Shown here: positions 1 through 7,770 of the stretch, piece after piece
Layout of the letters: each line of letters opens with the position of its first letter
Position numbering within the stretch: the stretch's first letter is position 1
Origin: Caulobacter sp.
GTDB taxonomy: Bacteria > Pseudomonadota > Alphaproteobacteria > Caulobacterales > Caulobacteraceae
Length of the DNA stretch: 64,000 nucleotides
NCBI RefSeq assembly: GCF_017744445.1
Contig: NZ_JAGIBH010000001.1
Span: 62,001 to 126,000 of the forward strand
Direction of reading: 5' to 3'
Program-made: the position numbers and the translations under genes
The notes under the pieces: generated by a model
Told to the model about the DNA's origin: nothing
Seen by the model: the letters and a program-made list of their open reading frames with translations, nothing else
Database searches by the model: none

Positions 1-128
1 ATGGAGTCGGCATTGACGATCTCAGCCCCGGTCCGCTGCGCCAAATCCAGCGCATAGGCCGACTTGCCGCTTGCGGTCGGCCCCGCGATCAGCCAGATGC
101 GGGGCGCGATGTCCGAACTCAACACCAT
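1..128 (-). CDS. miaA: tRNA dimethylallyltransferase MiaA, N-terminal fragment (cut by window edge)
   Basis: MiaA transfers a dimethylallyl group to A37 of tRNAs that read UNN codons. Only about the first 42 residues lie in the window. They contain the P-loop GPTASGKS and the following IVNADSM segment typical of MiaA. I chose the ATG whose complement is at 126-128, giving [17 protein letters not shown]. This makes the 5' end overlap the divergent serB start (109) by about 20 bp, so the two genes must share or interleave their initiation regions. Family assignment is firm despite the truncation; the exact start is less certain. Confidence 0.85.
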   Translation of the reverse strand, partial: MVLSSDIAPRIWLIAGPTASGKSAYALDLAQRTGAEIVNADS

Positions 129-987
129 TCCGACCGTCCTCACCATCGTTGGGGCGAGCCCCGACGCATACGCACAAGCCGTTTCGCGCGTCGAAGCCAG
201 GCTGTCCAGCCGTCGTGAGGATCTGGGGCCGTTGGCCGCGGACTTCTTCTTCGGCGACGGCGATCTGGACGCCTTGAAGGCCGACCTGGCGGACCTGCCG
301 GTCGACTTCGCCGTCCAGTCCGCCGAGAACCGCAGGAAGCGCCTGCTGATCGCCGACATGGACTCGACGATCATCAACGTCGAGTGCCTGGACGAGCTGG
401 CCGACTTCGCGGGCGTCAAGGCGCAGGTCTCCGAGATCACCGAGCGCGCCATGCGCGGCGAGCTGGCCTTCGAGGGCGCCTTGCGCGAGCGGGTCGGCAT
501 GCTGAAGGGCCTGGGCGTCGAGGCGCTGCAGAGCTGCTACGACCAGCGGGTCCAGCTGAACCCGGGCGCCGAGATCCTGGTCCGCACGATGGCGAAGCAT
601 GGCGCGCGCTGCGCCCTGGTTTCGGGCGGCTTCACCTTCTTCACCAGCCGGGTGGCGCAGGCGGCGGGCTTCCACCTGAACCGCGCCAACACCCTGATCG
701 AGCTGGACGGCGCGCTGACCGGTCACGTCGGCGACCCGATCCTGGGCAAGGAAGCCAAGCTGGCCGCCCTGAACGAGGAGACGGCGGCGCTGGGCCTGAC
801 CCCGGCCGACGCCCTGGCCGTGGGCGACGGCGCTAACGACCTGGCGATGATCGAGGCCGCGGGCCTGGGCGTCGCCTACCGCGCCAAGCCGATCGTCGCC
901 GCCCAGGCGCATGCCAAGGTCGACCACACCGACCTGACCACGCTGCTCTACTTCCAGGGCTACAAGACCGAGGACTTCTACAAGTGA
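109..987 (+). CDS. serB: Phosphoserine phosphatase SerB
   Basis: Catalyses the last step of serine synthesis, hydrolysing O-phosphoserine. The 292-residue product has an N-terminal ACT-like regulatory region of about 75 residues, then a HAD core. Visible motifs are the nucleophile motif DMDST (residues 83-87, Asp83 and Asp85), the motif II serine in VSGGFTFF, and the metal-binding GDGANDLAM near residue 245. An earlier in-frame ATG at 64 exists, but the ATG at 109 begins with [17 protein letters not shown], which is where SerB similarity should start. The stop codon overlaps the GTG start of the next HAD gene by 4 nt, so the two are probably translationally coupled. Confidence 0.93.
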   Translation: MSELNTIPTVLTIVGASPDAYAQAVSRVEARLSSRREDLGPLAADFFFGDGDLDALKADLADLPVDFAVQSAENRRKRLLIADMDSTIINVECLDELADFAGVKAQVSEITERAMRGELAFEGALRERVGMLKGLGVEALQSCYDQRVQLNPGAEILVRTMAKHGARCALVSGGFTFFTSRVAQAAGFHLNRANTLIELDGALTGHVGDPILGKEAKLAALNEETAALGLTPADALAVGDGANDLAMIEAAGLGVAYRAKPIVAAQAHAKVDHTDLTTLLYFQGYKTEDFYK

Positions 988-1661
988 GCTTTCCCCGCCG
1001 CGTGGACGCCGTCGTGTTCGACATGGACGGCCTGCTGCTGGACACCGAGATCGTCTACCGCGCCGCCATGATCGAGGCGGGCAACGTGTTCGGGGTGCAG
1101 TTCACCGGCGAGATCTACGCCTCGATGGTGGGCAAGACGACGCCCGAGTGCGGGGTCATGCTGCGCGAATTGTACGGCGAGGAGTTCCCGGTCCAGGCCT
1201 ATTTCGAGCGCGTCTGGGCCGACGTCGAAGACCTGCTGGAGGCCGAGACCAAGCTGAAGGCCGGGGTCATTGAGATCCTCGATTACCTGGACGACCTGGG
1301 CATTCCGCGCGGCATCGCCACCTCGAACGGCATGGTCGCGGTCGAGAAGTATCTGGGCCGCTTCGACCTGCTGAGCCGCTTCAACGCGGTGGTCGCCCAC
1401 CACGATGTGACCAAGCACAAGCCGAACCCGGATCCTTACCTGTTGGCGGCGGAACGCCTGGGCGTCGACCCGACCCACTGCCTGGCGCTGGAAGACAGCC
1501 ACCCCGGCGTCCGCGCCGCCCACGCGGCCGGCATGATGACGGTGATGGTCCCCGACATCCTCGATCCCAACGAAGAGATGCACGACAAGTGCGTCCACAT
1601 CGCCGACAGCCTGCACCACGTGCTGGATCTGCTGAAGGCGTCGGTGGAAGAGAGCGTCTAA
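984..1661 (+). CDS. HAD-superfamily phosphatase (beta-phosphoglucomutase-like subfamily)
   Basis: A 225-residue cytoplasmic HAD hydrolase. Motif I is VFDMDGLLLDTE (Asp13 nucleophile, Asp15 acid/base), motif II TSNG, motif III lysine in KHKPNPDPY and motif IV LEDSHPGVRAA. The four-helix cap sits between motifs I and II, as in beta-phosphoglucomutase and small sugar-phosphate phosphatases. The start is a GTG inside the serB stop (GTGA overlap); the next ATG would fall within the catalytic motif, so GTG is required. The substrate cannot be read from sequence. Coupling to serB suggests expression with serine synthesis but does not prove a pathway role. Confidence 0.85.
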   Translation: MSFPRRVDAVVFDMDGLLLDTEIVYRAAMIEAGNVFGVQFTGEIYASMVGKTTPECGVMLRELYGEEFPVQAYFERVWADVEDLLEAETKLKAGVIEILDYLDDLGIPRGIATSNGMVAVEKYLGRFDLLSRFNAVVAHHDVTKHKPNPDPYLLAAERLGVDPTHCLALEDSHPGVRAAHAAGMMTVMVPDILDPNEEMHDKCVHIADSLHHVLDLLKASVEESV

Positions 1662-1822
1662 CTGGACGGCGGGATAATGATGACCGTGGTCGCCGCCTCG
1701 GCATTGCGGCGGCGCTGTTCGTCGCGCTTGGCGGCGCGGGCCTCGGCGGCTTCGGTGAGGATCTCGTGCCAGCGCTGCGGCTTGCCATAGGCGCCAGGGC
1801 TCAGGGGCGATTTCTTGGCCAT
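1658..1822 (-). CDS. Small basic hypothetical protein (54 aa)
   Basis: A short ORF that reads MAKKSPLSPGAYGKPQRWHE and continues with an Ala/Arg/Glu-rich, probably helical middle (about residues 24-45) and an uncharged tail ending IIIPPSS. It is highly charged, with no signal peptide or membrane segment. Its stop overlaps the end of the convergent HAD gene by 4 nt, a common spacing for real convergent genes in this genome. The codon pattern looks coding, with G/C at most third positions. I do not recognise a family. It could be a conserved small alphaproteobacterial protein. Confidence 0.6.
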   Translation of the reverse strand: MAKKSPLSPGAYGKPQRWHEILTEAAEARAAKRDEQRRRNAEAATTVIIIPPSS

Positions 1823-1859
1823 GCGGTCATCTCCACAATCGCCGTTATCCTAGCACGTA

Positions 1860-4211
1860 TCAGGCGCTCCTGCGCGTCTCGTCCTGCCGCGTCTCTTTGG
1901 GGCCGGGCAGCTCGATCGACCAGCCGCCCAGGAATTCAACCAGCTTGTCCAGGCCCATCGGCCGGGCGATGTGGTAGCCTTGGGCCAGGTCGCAGCCCAT
2001 CAATTGCAGGACGGCCAGCCCCTCGCGGGTCTCGACGCCTTCGGCGGTGACCTTCATGCCCAGGCTGTGGGCCAGGTCGACCGTGGACTTGACCAGCAGG
2101 GCGTCCTTGCCGCCGGCCTCCAGGGTCATGACGAAGGCCTTGTCGATCTTCAGCTCGTCGGCGCGGATCTGCTTCAGATAGGCCAGGGACGACAGGCCTG
2201 AGCCGTAGTCGTCGATCGACACCGGGATGCCGGCCTCGGCCAGGCGCTCCAGCACCGACAGGGCCACGTCCGGATTGCCGATCACGGCCGTCTCGGTGAT
2301 CTCGAAGCACAGGCGGGCGCCCGAGGCGGCGACCTGGGCGATGGCGTGCTCGGCGAAGGCGTGGTCGTCGATCAGGCGGCCCGAGATGTTCACCGACATC
2401 AGCACGTCGTGGCCGGCGGCGCGTAGTTCCGCCTGGTCCTTGATGGCCTGGCCCAGGACGTAGTCGGTCAGGGCGCGGATGTGGCCAGTCTCCTCGGCCA
2501 TGCCGACGAAGAGGTCGGGGCGCAGGAAGCCGCGGGTCGGGTGGTTCCAGCGCACCAGGGCCTCGACGCCAGTGATCGCGCCGGTGCGCAAATCGAGCTT
2601 GGGCTGGTGGTTCAGGAACAGGGCGCCGTCGCGAACGCCCTGCAGCATCTCGCTCATCAGGGACAGGTTGGCCGAGGGATCGCCATAGGCGACCGGGTCG
2701 AAGACCATGATCTTGCGGTGCGCCTCGCGGCCCTGGTCCAGGGCGATCAGGGCGCGTTCGATCAGGCGCGAGGCGTCCATCTCGCCCTGGCCGGCATGGG
2801 CCAGGCCCTGGGTCATGTGGACGTCGACCAGTTCGCCGCCGACGCGGACCGGCTCGCGCAGGGCGGTGGCCGCGCCCTCGACCCGGACCTGGACCTCCTC
2901 GATCGCGGTCAGGTCCGAGACCACGCACAGGATCGAGGTGGTCAGGCGGCCGACGATCGCGGCGGGGGCCACGGCCTTGATGCGGCGGGCGATCTCGGGG
3001 AGCAGGGCGGTGGCGTGGTCGTAGCCGATGGCGGCGCGGACGGCGGGGAAGCGGTCCAGGCCGATGGCGTCGATGACCACGCGCTCGCCCGGCTTGGCGG
3101 CGGCCAGACGCTGGGCGATGACGGCCTCGATGGCCACGCGGTTGGGCAGGCCGGTCTCGTTGTCGTGCGAGGCCTGGTGGATCATGCGGGCTTCACGCTC
3201 GCGGATCTCCGAGGCCATCTGGTTGAAGCTCTGGGCCAGGCGGCCGATCTCGTCCTGGGTGGTGACCTCGACGCTGACGTCCTCGCCGTCGCGCAGGCGG
3301 CTAGCGGCGACGTCCAGGGCGGTGATCGGCTTGGCCAGGCCCCGCGACAGCGCCCAGCTGGCGGCGGCGACCAGGGCCGCGCCGATCAGCCCGACCGCGA
3401 GGACAGCGGCCATCAGCGGCTGGTAGGGCGCCATGGCCTGGGCCACGGGATAACGCAGCACCAGGGCCGCGCCGGAGCTCTTGTCCAGGGTGCGGATCGG
3501 CTTGACCAGCACCAGGCTGTCGGCGCCGCCGCGCAGCAAGGCCGGCGCGCGCAGCTTGTCGTGCATGGCCTTGGCCACGAAGGCGGCCAGCGGCTTGTTG
3601 ACGGGGCCGGTGTCGGCCGAGACCCACTGCTCGCCGCGCTGGTCGAAGACCTGGGCGTCCAGGCCGATGGCCGACAGCTTCTCCAGGCCCTGCATCTCGG
3701 GCTCGTCCAGCTTGGCGGCGAAGACGATCCAGCCGGTCAGGGTGGGCGACAGGATGGGGGCGGAGATCAGCTGGTAGGGCTTGCCGTCGATGGCGAAGAC
3801 GCCTTGCGCGTCGTCCTCGGCGTCCAGGGCGCTCCACAGCTTTTCGAGGTCCAGGCGAGCCGGGTCCAGACCCACGACCTCGCCGTCGACGCCGACGGTG
3901 AAGGCCAGGTCCAGACCCAGGCGCTGGCGCAGGTTGGCGATCGCCGACTCCACGGTCGGGCGGTCATGGGTGGCGACGGCGGCGCGGAAGCCGAAGTCGC
4001 GTGACAGCAGCTCGGCGCCGTCGTGCAGGCGCTGGTTGCGCAGGGTCCAGACGCGGTCGAACACCGTGCCGGACGCGGCCATCTCCTCGCGCACCGCCCG
4101 CTGGGCGTTCTTGGCGATCGCCACATAGACCGTCACCGCCACCAGGCTCAGCGCCAGGGCGAACAGCCCGGCATAGAGGACGGTGAGCTTGGTCTGCAGG
4201 CGCTGGAACAT
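1860..4211 (-). CDS. Membrane-bound c-di-GMP phosphodiesterase: periplasmic sensor, HAMP, degenerate GGDEF, EAL
   Basis: A 783-residue inner-membrane signalling protein likely to hydrolyse cyclic di-GMP. Order: TM1 (about 10-32), a periplasmic sensor of roughly 230 residues, TM2 (about 266-287), HAMP (288-341), a GGDEF-like domain (about 350-500) and an EAL domain (520-765). The GGDEF signature is absent (GRLTTSILCV sits in its place), so cyclase activity is unlikely. The EAL domain keeps the expected catalytic residues: E550 in EAL, N608, E637, D667-D668 in IDDYGSG, K688 in LKID, E724 and Q744. It starts 7 nt after the cupredoxin-like gene and is probably cotranscribed with it, so its periplasmic domain may sense copper, redox state or a ligand handled by that protein (inference). 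Confidence 0.92.
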   Translation of the reverse strand: MFQRLQTKLTVLYAGLFALALSLVAVTVYVAIAKNAQRAVREEMAASGTVFDRVWTLRNQRLHDGAELLSRDFGFRAAVATHDRPTVESAIANLRQRLGLDLAFTVGVDGEVVGLDPARLDLEKLWSALDAEDDAQGVFAIDGKPYQLISAPILSPTLTGWIVFAAKLDEPEMQGLEKLSAIGLDAQVFDQRGEQWVSADTGPVNKPLAAFVAKAMHDKLRAPALLRGGADSLVLVKPIRTLDKSSGAALVLRYPVAQAMAPYQPLMAAVLAVGLIGAALVAAASWALSRGLAKPITALDVAASRLRDGEDVSVEVTTQDEIGRLAQSFNQMASEIREREARMIHQASHDNETGLPNRVAIEAVIAQRLAAAKPGERVVIDAIGLDRFPAVRAAIGYDHATALLPEIARRIKAVAPAAIVGRLTTSILCVVSDLTAIEEVQVRVEGAATALREPVRVGGELVDVHMTQGLAHAGQGEMDASRLIERALIALDQGREAHRKIMVFDPVAYGDPSANLSLMSEMLQGVRDGALFLNHQPKLDLRTGAITGVEALVRWNHPTRGFLRPDLFVGMAEETGHIRALTDYVLGQAIKDQAELRAAGHDVLMSVNISGRLIDDHAFAEHAIAQVAASGARLCFEITETAVIGNPDVALSVLERLAEAGIPVSIDDYGSGLSSLAYLKQIRADELKIDKAFVMTLEAGGKDALLVKSTVDLAHSLGMKVTAEGVETREGLAVLQLMGCDLAQGYHIARPMGLDKLVEFLGGWSIELPGPKETRQDETRRSA

Positions 4212-4218
4212 CGGCGCG

Positions 4219-4839
4219 TCAGTGCCCCGCCGGAGCGCGCAGCTCGACCGCGACCTGCTCGCGGGCCGCGCCGGCCCCGACGCTGGTGGTCGAGAGCGTC
4301 TTCTCGTTCTTCATGGCTCGCATGTACGGGTGCCAGACGCTGGCCTTGATCGCGCCGGCCGGGACGTCCTGGATGGTCACCACGCCGTTGGCGTCGGTCT
4401 TGCCGGCGTACTGGGTGTCGACCACGCGGATGAAGCCGACCATCTGGTCATGGATGTTGCAGCCGATCGCGGCGACGCCGGCCGTGTTCATCTTGGCCGT
4501 GCGGTTCTCTTCGTGGCCGTACAGCTTGATCTCGAACTTGTTGCCTGCCGAGAACGAGTAGACGTGGTGACGAACCTTATCGAGATTGGGGAACGAGACG
4601 TCCGCGCCGACCGGGACCACCAGCATGAACGGGTTGAACTGGATGTTCTGCTGCGCCACCCGATAGGGCCAGGGGAACTTGATCGGACCCTTGGTCGGCT
4701 GGCCGTTCGGATAGACCATGACCACGGCGTCGGGCACGGGCTTGCCGTCGGCGCCGCGCACCGTGACGGTGAAATCACCCGCCATGGCGGGCGCTGCCCA
4801 CAGCGTGGCCATCAGAAGTAGAGCGAGCCTTTTCATCAC
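4219..4839 (-). CDS. Periplasmic cupredoxin-like protein (methylamine-utilisation-type)
   Basis: A 206-residue exported protein with a clear Sec signal peptide ending AAPAMA-GD (about residue 20). The mature part has a small Ig/carboxypeptidase-regulatory-like feel (DGKPVPDAVVMVYP) merged with a plastocyanin-type fold. Probable type-1 copper ligands are His91 or His92 in VRHHVYSF and C127, H130 and M133 in GCNIHDQM. The Cys-x2-His-x2-Met spacing is that of amicyanins. Such proteins are often labelled methylamine utilisation protein, but no methylamine dehydrogenase genes are nearby. It heads a two-gene unit with the downstream phosphodiesterase and is divergent from the DUF3034 and haemoglobin genes. 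Copper binding is inferred, not shown. Confidence 0.85.
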   Translation of the reverse strand: MMKRLALLLMATLWAAPAMAGDFTVTVRGADGKPVPDAVVMVYPNGQPTKGPIKFPWPYRVAQQNIQFNPFMLVVPVGADVSFPNLDKVRHHVYSFSAGNKFEIKLYGHEENRTAKMNTAGVAAIGCNIHDQMVGFIRVVDTQYAGKTDANGVVTIQDVPAGAIKASVWHPYMRAMKNEKTLSTTSVGAGAAREQVAVELRAPAGH

Positions 4840-4877
4840 GCCTTTTCTAGCTCTGGCGGGATGAAATGCGCGTTAAC

Positions 4878-4900
4878 GGGTGCGACACGGGGTGCGACAC
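4878..4900. repeat. Tandem 11-bp direct repeat in divergent promoter region
   Basis: GGGTGCGACAC (4878-4888) is followed directly by a second copy (4890-4900, with one extra G between). It lies in the 174-bp gap between the divergent cupredoxin-like and DUF3034 genes, 40-60 bp from the former's start. Two adjacent copies one helical turn apart suggest a binding site for a dimeric or tandem-binding regulator. No regulator can be named. Confidence 0.45.
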
Positions 4901-5013
4901 TGTTTCGGGTATCCGGCATTTACTTGGAAACCGTCTGTAAAAGCTTCGCGGTCACGGTCCCGCACGTCGGCGCTCGAGTGGGGCTTGTCGCCGGCTCTCT
5001 TGAGGAGGGGGCT

Positions 5014-5895
5014 ATGAAGCGACTTTCGAGCGCGGCGATCGCCGCGACCCTGCTGGCGGTCTGCGCATCGGGCGCGGCGCATGCCGGCGAGATCGAGACC
5101 GGCGGCAAGCTGCTGCTGACCCACGGTGTCAGCACGGTCGAGGGCAGCGCGGGCGGCGGCCTGTCGACCTGGGCCGTGATCGCGGGCGGTGAGACCAATC
5201 ACGGCGTCGGCGGCGAGGTCCACGGGACCTATGTCGACGTCAAGGACTACAGCCTGCGCACCTATGGCGCCGCCGTCGGTTGGCATGACCGCGTCGAGCT
5301 GTCGGCCGCCCGCCAGGAATTCGACACCGGCGCGACGGGCGCCAAGCTGGGTCTCGGCAAGGGTTTCACCTTCAAGCAGACGGTGCTGGGCGCCAAGGTC
5401 CGGGTGCTGGGCGACGCCGTCTACACCCAGGACACCTGGATCCCGCAGGTCAGCGTCGGGGCCCAGTACAAGGACAACGATCAGGACGCCATCGTCCGCG
5501 CCGTCGGCGCCAAGAAGGACAGCGGGGTCGACTTCTACGTGGCGGCGACCAAGCTCTTGCTCGACAAGTCGCTGGTACTGAACGGGACCGTGCGCCTGAC
5601 CAAGGCCAACCAGTCGGGCCTGCTGGGTTTCGGCGGCGACAAGGGCGACAGCTACAAGCCGCAGTTCGAGGGCTCGGCCGGCTATCTGCTCAGCAAGCGC
5701 CTGGTGGTCGGGGGCGAGTACCGCACCAAGCCCAGCAACCTAGGCTTCGCCAAGGAAGACGACTGGAAGGACCTGTTCGTCGCCTATGCCGTGAACAAGC
5801 ATCTTTCGGTGACCGGGGCCTATGTGGACCTGGGCGACATCGCCACCTTCAAGAACCAGCGCGGGTTCTACCTGTCGCTGCAAGCCGGCTTCTAA
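5014..5895 (+). CDS. DUF3034 family envelope protein, probably an outer-membrane beta-barrel
   Basis: A 293-residue exported protein. The start MKRLSSAAIAATLLAVCASG is preceded by a strong GAGGAGGGG ribosome-binding site; longer in-frame extensions to 4861 lack one and would bury the signal peptide. Signal cleavage is likely after AHA. The mature part opens with GGKLLLTHGVSTVEGSAGGG, a hallmark I associate with DUF3034. It alternates polar and hydrophobic residues in strand-like runs and ends in LSLQAGF with a C-terminal Phe, as outer-membrane barrels do. Function is unknown. It is 13 nt upstream of the truncated haemoglobin gene and presumably cotranscribed with it. Confidence 0.85.
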   Translation: MKRLSSAAIAATLLAVCASGAAHAGEIETGGKLLLTHGVSTVEGSAGGGLSTWAVIAGGETNHGVGGEVHGTYVDVKDYSLRTYGAAVGWHDRVELSAARQEFDTGATGAKLGLGKGFTFKQTVLGAKVRVLGDAVYTQDTWIPQVSVGAQYKDNDQDAIVRAVGAKKDSGVDFYVAATKLLLDKSLVLNGTVRLTKANQSGLLGFGGDKGDSYKPQFEGSAGYLLSKRLVVGGEYRTKPSNLGFAKEDDWKDLFVAYAVNKHLSVTGAYVDLGDIATFKNQRGFYLSLQAGF

Positions 5896-5908
5896 GGGGA
5901 TCTCGCCG

Positions 5909-6409
5909 ATGAAAAAGACGTATCTCCTCGCGGCCGTCGCCGCCTTCGCCCTGACCGGCTCGGCCTTCGCCCAGGACGCCGTGCCTCCCGGTGAGAAGCC
6001 CGTCGACGCCTACAAGCAGTCGAACGCCAATGCCGGCGCGACGCCGATGACCGACACCAAGGTGTTCGAAGCCTTCCACGGCAAGGCGGGCATCGACCGC
6101 ATCGTCGAGACCATGGTCGAGCGCAACTTCGCCGACCCGCGGATCAAGGACTTCTTCGCCGCCGCCGACAAGGTGCGGCTGAAGCGGACCCTGAAGGAGC
6201 AGTTCTGCTACATCCTGGGCGGCGGCTGCGATTACACCGGCAAGGATATGAAGAGCTCGCACAAGGACCAGGGCACGACCAATCGCGACATGAACGCGCT
6301 GATCGAGAACCTGCAGTTCGCGATGGACAAGGAAGGCGTGCCGTTCGCCGCCCAGAACAAGCTGCTGGCCAAGCTGGCCCCGCAGCAGAAGGACATCGTC
6401 GAGCGCTAA
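5909..6409 (+). CDS. Exported group 1 truncated haemoglobin
   Basis: A 166-residue protein with a Sec signal peptide (MKKTYLLAAVAAFALTGSAF, cut before QDAV). The globin part shows the truncated-haemoglobin-I pattern: FADPRIKDFF, then FCYILGGGCDYTGKDM, then the proximal histidine in MKSSHKDQG, followed by a helix NALIENLQFAM. Most bacterial truncated haemoglobins are cytoplasmic, so periplasmic export is notable. Possible roles are binding or detoxifying O2, NO or peroxide, or sensing. The gene follows the DUF3034 gene and faces the cupredoxin/phosphodiesterase pair, which suggests a shared periplasmic redox or gas-sensing function (inference). Confidence 0.9.
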   Translation: MKKTYLLAAVAAFALTGSAFAQDAVPPGEKPVDAYKQSNANAGATPMTDTKVFEAFHGKAGIDRIVETMVERNFADPRIKDFFAAADKVRLKRTLKEQFCYILGGGCDYTGKDMKSSHKDQGTTNRDMNALIENLQFAMDKEGVPFAAQNKLLAKLAPQQKDIVER

Positions 6410-6469
6410 GGCGCTTGAAAAGGCTGGCGGTCGCGCGGATATGAGGCGCTCCTATTCGGAGGCTTCCCC

Positions 6470-7570
6470 GTGACCGCTACCCTCGACGACGCCCGCGTGG
6501 CGCTGGACTGTATCGTCGACCCGGCGAGCGGGCAGGGGCTGGTCGCCGCCGGCCTGGTGCAGGGCCTCGTCGTCCGCAACGGCCGCGCCGGCTTCATGCT
6601 GGAAGTCCCGGCCAGCCAGGCCGCGTCCTACGCCCCGATCCGCGACGCCGCCGAGAAGGCTCTGGCCGCTCTGCCGGGCGTCGAGCAGGCCCAGGTCGTG
6701 CTGACCGCCCAGGCCGCCGAGGGCGCGACCCGGGTGCGCAAGGGCGCCAAGGTCACCGAGGATCCGCAGGCCAAGATGGTCCCACCGCCGGAGGCCGAGA
6801 AGCCGGTCCATGTCCGCCACGTCATCGCCGTGGCCTCGGGCAAGGGCGGGGTGGGCAAGTCCACCGTCTCGACCAATCTGGCCGTCGCCTTCGCCAAGCA
6901 AGGGCTGCGCGTGGGCCTGCTGGACGCCGACATCTACGGTCCCTCGGCCCCCAAGATGATGGGCGTCGATGGCGATCCGCTGTTCGAGAACGACAAGCTG
7001 CAGCCCCTTGAGGCCCACGGCGTCAAGCTGATGTCGATCGGCTTCATCGTCGACGAGGGCAAGGCGATGATCTGGCGCGGGCCGATGGCCTCGTCGGCCG
7101 TCCGCCAGATGATCCACGACGTGGCCTGGGGCTCGGAGGCCCAGCCGCTGGACGTGCTGGTCGTCGACCTGCCGCCGGGCACGGGCGACGTCCAGCTGAC
7201 CCTGGTGCAGAAGCTGCGCATCGACGGTGTCGTGCTGGTCACCACGCCGCAGGAGATCGCCCTGATCGACGCCCGCCGCGCCGCGGCGATGTTCGAGAAG
7301 ACCGCCACCCCGATCCTGGGCCTGGTCGAAAACATGGCCTTCTTCGCCGATCCCTCGACCGGCGCGCTGATCCCGATCTTCGGCGAAGGCGGCGGCGTGG
7401 CCGAGGCCGAGCGCCTGAAGACCCCGCTGCTGGGCCGCGTGCCCATCGAGATCGCCGTCCGCGTCGGCGGTGACCAGGGCGTGCCGGTCGTGATCTCCGA
7501 GCCCAAGGGCCAGGCGGCGCAAGTCTTCGTCGCGGCGGCCGCTACGCTCTGGGAAACTGTGAAGGGCTGA
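6470..7570 (+). CDS. apbC: Mrp/ApbC-type P-loop ATPase, iron-sulfur cluster carrier
   Basis: A 366-residue cytoplasmic Mrp/NBP35 protein that carries and delivers Fe-S clusters. It has an N-terminal MIP18-like (DUF59) domain (about 5-80), a linker of about 35 residues and a deviant Walker A, SGKGGVGKST (about 123-132), followed by switch motifs LLDADIYGPS and VVDLPPGTGD. The usual CxxC that many Mrp proteins use to bridge a cluster is missing: the expected site reads ENMAFFADPSTG, as I recall for other alphaproteobacterial ApbC. The start is GTG at 6470, with CGGAGG 8 nt upstream. Confidence 0.92.
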   Translation: MTATLDDARVALDCIVDPASGQGLVAAGLVQGLVVRNGRAGFMLEVPASQAASYAPIRDAAEKALAALPGVEQAQVVLTAQAAEGATRVRKGAKVTEDPQAKMVPPPEAEKPVHVRHVIAVASGKGGVGKSTVSTNLAVAFAKQGLRVGLLDADIYGPSAPKMMGVDGDPLFENDKLQPLEAHGVKLMSIGFIVDEGKAMIWRGPMASSAVRQMIHDVAWGSEAQPLDVLVVDLPPGTGDVQLTLVQKLRIDGVVLVTTPQEIALIDARRAAAMFEKTATPILGLVENMAFFADPSTGALIPIFGEGGGVAEAERLKTPLLGRVPIEIAVRVGGDQGVPVVISEPKGQAAQVFVAAAATLWETVKG

Positions 7571-7583
7571 CTGATATCCGTTT

Positions 7584-7707
7584 CCCCGGCGAAGGCCGGG
7601 GCCCAGGTTCATCCAGAGCGTCTGGGGATGATCCGAGAGCCGCTTCACCCAGTCCTGAATATTTCAGGGCTCGATCTGGGTCCCGGCTTTCGCCGCGAAA
7701 GCGGGAG
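7584..7707. repeat. Intergenic palindromic repeat pair (REP-like, CCCGGCGAA-type)
   Basis: A GC-rich hairpin unit (CCCCGGCGAAGGCCGGGG and a trailing CCCAGG, 7584-7607) faces a second, inverted unit at about 7674-7707 (ATCTGGGTCCCGGCTTTCGC and a further GCGAAAGCG palindrome). Similar inverted pairs occur at 18.8, 26.5, 41.6 and 63.9 kb. No gene lies between the apbC stop and the terminator at 7717. Confidence 0.7.
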
Positions 7708-7716
7708 ATAGAGATG

Positions 7717-7748
7717 AAAAAGGCCGCTGGATCGCTCCAGCGGCCTTT
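7717..7748 (-). terminator. Rho-independent terminator of the FadL-like gene
   Basis: A perfect 13-bp stem (AAAGGCCGCTGGA at 7719-7731 with its complement at 7736-7748) and a 4-nt loop. Read on the minus strand, it ends in TTTTT about 25 nt after the stop codon of the FadL-like gene. Confidence 0.88.
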
Positions 7749-7770
7749 CCATTTTCAGCCTTGCGTCAGC

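Noticed and set aside
2481..4004. 507-codon open frame antisense to the phosphodiesterase gene
   Set aside because: Mirror of conserved EAL and HAMP coding sequence; no domain of its own.
4219..4839. Part of a methylamine dehydrogenase operon
   Set aside because: The product resembles proteins named for methylamine use, but no mau structural or maturation genes are adjacent.
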